A stretch of 6,961 bases of DNA from Candidatus Aquidulcis sp. GTDB lineage: Bacteria; Chloroflexota; Anaerolineae; Anaerolineales; E44-bin32. Made by a program: the position numbers and the translations under genes. How positions within the stretch are numbered: the first letter of the stretch is position 1; every line of letters begins with the position of its first letter. The notes beneath the pieces are model-generated. The model saw only the letters and a program-made list of their open reading frames with translations, searched no databases and was not told the origin of the DNA. This document shows positions 6,304-6,961 of this stretch, piece after piece. Location: NCBI GenBank assembly GCA_020723365.1, contig DYJB01000142.1, positions 1-6,961 of the forward strand. Direction: 5' to 3'.

Positions 6304-6312
6304 GGGGGGGGG
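6304..6312. repeat. Run of nine G
   Basis: Nine consecutive G on the plus strand between the AT-rich patch and the dyads. Such runs can slip during replication or be miscounted by sequencing and assembly. It lies outside any gene called here. Confidence -1.
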
Positions 6313-6337
6313 CAGCGCAGACAGGAACATCGGCCGG

Positions 6338-6368
6338 CGGCTGCGCAGCCGAAACCGCAGGCGGTTTC
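6338..6368. repeat. Two abutting perfect dyads in the divergent promoter region
   Basis: CGGCTGCGCAGCCG (6338-6351) is a perfect 14-base palindrome. It shares its last G with GAAACCGC-AG-GCGGTTTC (6351-6368), a perfect 8-bp inverted repeat around two bases. The pair sits about 145 bases upstream of the lipoprotein ATG and about 190 bases upstream of the plus-strand gene. Short dyads of this kind suit operators for dimeric regulators or RNA hairpins. No T run follows on either strand, so termination is unlikely. The symmetry is seen; the function is inference. Confidence -1.
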
Positions 6369-6431
6369 CCGTCGGGGGCAGATCCGCAGCAGCCTTGAGT
6401 ATCTCGCCGCGGCCCGCAGCGCGTTCCCCGC

Positions 6432-6460
6432 TTGCCGCCCTCGGTGCGCCGGACTAGACT
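6432..6460 (+). promoter_or_regulatory. Candidate sigma-70-like promoter for the plus-strand gene
   Basis: TTGCCG (6432-6437) and TAGACT (6455-6460) are separated by exactly 17 bases; each matches four of six consensus positions. Transcription would start near 6467, giving a leader of about 95 bases before the ATG at 6562. The spacing and position are good but the matches are modest. Confidence -1.
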
Positions 6461-6509
6461 CGTCCTCACGCTTCGCCTGTAGCAGCGCTCAGGCTGCGGA
6501 GCCTTCTCC

Positions 6510-6572
6510 ATGGCGCGTCCCAGGCTCTCCCCGCCCTCCTTCTCCGTACTGCGAGGCCTTCATGAAACGTAG
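6510..6572 (+). CDS. Possible 20-codon upstream ORF overlapping the next gene's start
   Basis: ATG at 6510 opens 20 codons (MARPRLSPPSFSVLRGLHET) ending at TAG 6570-6572, so it overlaps the ATG of the following gene at 6562 in another frame. GGAG (6498-6501) lies eight bases upstream, a plausible ribosome site. An overlapping leader ORF could couple translation to the downstream gene. The peptide has no recognisable motif, and a chance ORF this short is likely, so confidence is low. Confidence -1.
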   Translation: MARPRLSPPSFSVLRGLHET

Positions 6573-6961
6573 ATCACCGCTCCGCTCGATTGCCTTTGCT
6601 GGCTGCGCCCTTGTCCTGGCCGCCGGCGCCGCCGCCGTTCTGCTCATGATCGGGGCGGCCGTCCTGACGCTCAGAGAGAACCCGCGGGTTGTCTCCGGCA
6701 TCACGCCGGGCGTCTCCCCCGGCGCGGCCTACACGCTCAGTGCGCAGCAGCAGGCCGTCGCCGCCGAGCGCGGCGCACCCGAATCCTTCGCGCTGCTCTT
6801 CTACCAGGAGGAGCTCGACGACGGGTCGATCGGCGAAGTGCGCTACGAGACCTGGAGCTACTACGCCAGCGCCGAGGAGTTCACCTTCATCAACGGCGAA
6901 CAGGTCTCCCGGCGCCCGATCGAGAGCCTCGGCGCCACCGTCTTTCCCACGCCCTACCTCC
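6562..6961 (+). CDS. Membrane-anchored or secreted protein of unknown function, N-terminal 133 codons, cut by window edge
   Basis: The frame opens with MKRRSPLRS, a basic N-terminus, followed by a long hydrophobic stretch (about 10-37, including ALVLAAGAAAVLLMIGAAVL) that would act as an uncleaved signal anchor or signal peptide. The rest faces outward by the positive-inside rule. The exported part contains GVSPGAAYTLSAQQQAVAAE (50-69), then an acidic, aromatic-rich stretch with SFALLFYQEELDDGSIGEVR (75-94), YETWSYYASAEEFTFINGEQ (95-114) and ESLGATVFPTPYL (121-133). The many aromatic and acidic residues suggest a folded beta-rich domain, but I do not recognise a family. The ATG is preceded by GAGG with a 5-base spacer (6553-6556). 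It is divergent from the lipoprotein gene, and both products are envelope proteins. The C-terminus is beyond the window, so total length is unknown. Confidence -1.
   Translation, partial: MKRRSPLRSIAFAGCALVLAAGAAAVLLMIGAAVLTLRENPRVVSGITPGVSPGAAYTLSAQQQAVAAERGAPESFALLFYQEELDDGSIGEVRYETWSYYASAEEFTFINGEQVSRRPIESLGATVFPTPYL

Larger units (their letters stand above)
6194..6561. other. Divergent intergenic region of 368 bases
   Basis: It separates the minus-strand lipoprotein gene from the plus-strand gene at 6562. From left to right it holds the lipoprotein ribosome site, an AT-rich patch with a possible minus-strand -10 (6267-6272), a G9 run (6304-6312), two abutting dyads (6338-6368), a candidate plus-strand promoter (6432-6460) and a possible short leader ORF (6510-6572). 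Nothing else gene-like is seen. The minus-strand frame open through 6511 gives a basic, Pro/Arg-rich translation unlike an exported protein. Confidence -1.

Noticed and set aside
6194..6511. N-terminal extension of the lipoprotein frame by 106 codons
   Set aside because: It would bury the signal peptide and lipobox inside the protein, reads as basic low-complexity sequence across the dyads and G9 run, and the ATG at 6193 has its own ribosome site.
1..6961. RNA genes, CRISPR arrays, insertion sequences or attachment sites
   Set aside because: I saw no tRNA-like cloverleaf, no regularly spaced identical repeats, no transposase or integrase motifs and no flanking direct repeats.

Overview
The window is GC-rich throughout (judged by eye, not counted). 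It carries three complete genes and two genes cut by the window edges. The coding style fits a high-GC environmental bacterium: strong AGGAGG-type ribosome sites, a lipoprotein with a Pro/Ala/Glu-rich linker after the lipid cysteine, and a cyclic-glucan synthase outside any rhizobial context. My best guess is Chloroflexota (Anaerolineae-like), but no marker gene here proves it.

Layout. Positions 1-1898 (minus) hold the N-terminal 632 codons of a cyclic beta-1,2-glucan synthase (NdvB/ChvB type, GT84 domain), whose remainder lies beyond base 1. Sixteen bases upstream of it, 1915-2871 (minus), is a tandem two-domain universal stress protein (UspA family); the two look like one operon. The leader 2872-3285 has a candidate extended -10 element, a GC hairpin, and a compact hairpin that buries the stress gene's own Shine-Dalgarno sequence. 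Positions 3286-3783 (minus) encode a PhnB-type VOC/glyoxalase-fold protein. The next gap, 3784-4063, contains a run of GC-rich inverted repeats. Positions 4064-6193 (minus) encode a 709-residue lipoprotein with an HExxH...EG gluzincin-type zinc protease signature and a C-terminal beta-rich region. A 368-base divergent intergenic region follows, with two abutting dyads, a G9 run and candidate promoters. A plus-strand gene for a membrane-anchored or secreted protein of unknown function starts at 6562 and runs off the end.

The best-supported partnership is the stress protein plus the glucan synthase, suggesting periplasmic/envelope glucan production tied to stress sensing (inference). The protease lipoprotein and the divergent gene are both envelope proteins and may share control in the intergenic region. 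I found no RNA genes, CRISPR array, transposase, integrase or attachment site. There is no clear sign of an undescribed multi-gene system; the most distinctive signals are the sequestered ribosome site, the stress-protein/glucan-synthase pairing and the unusual lipoprotein protease.
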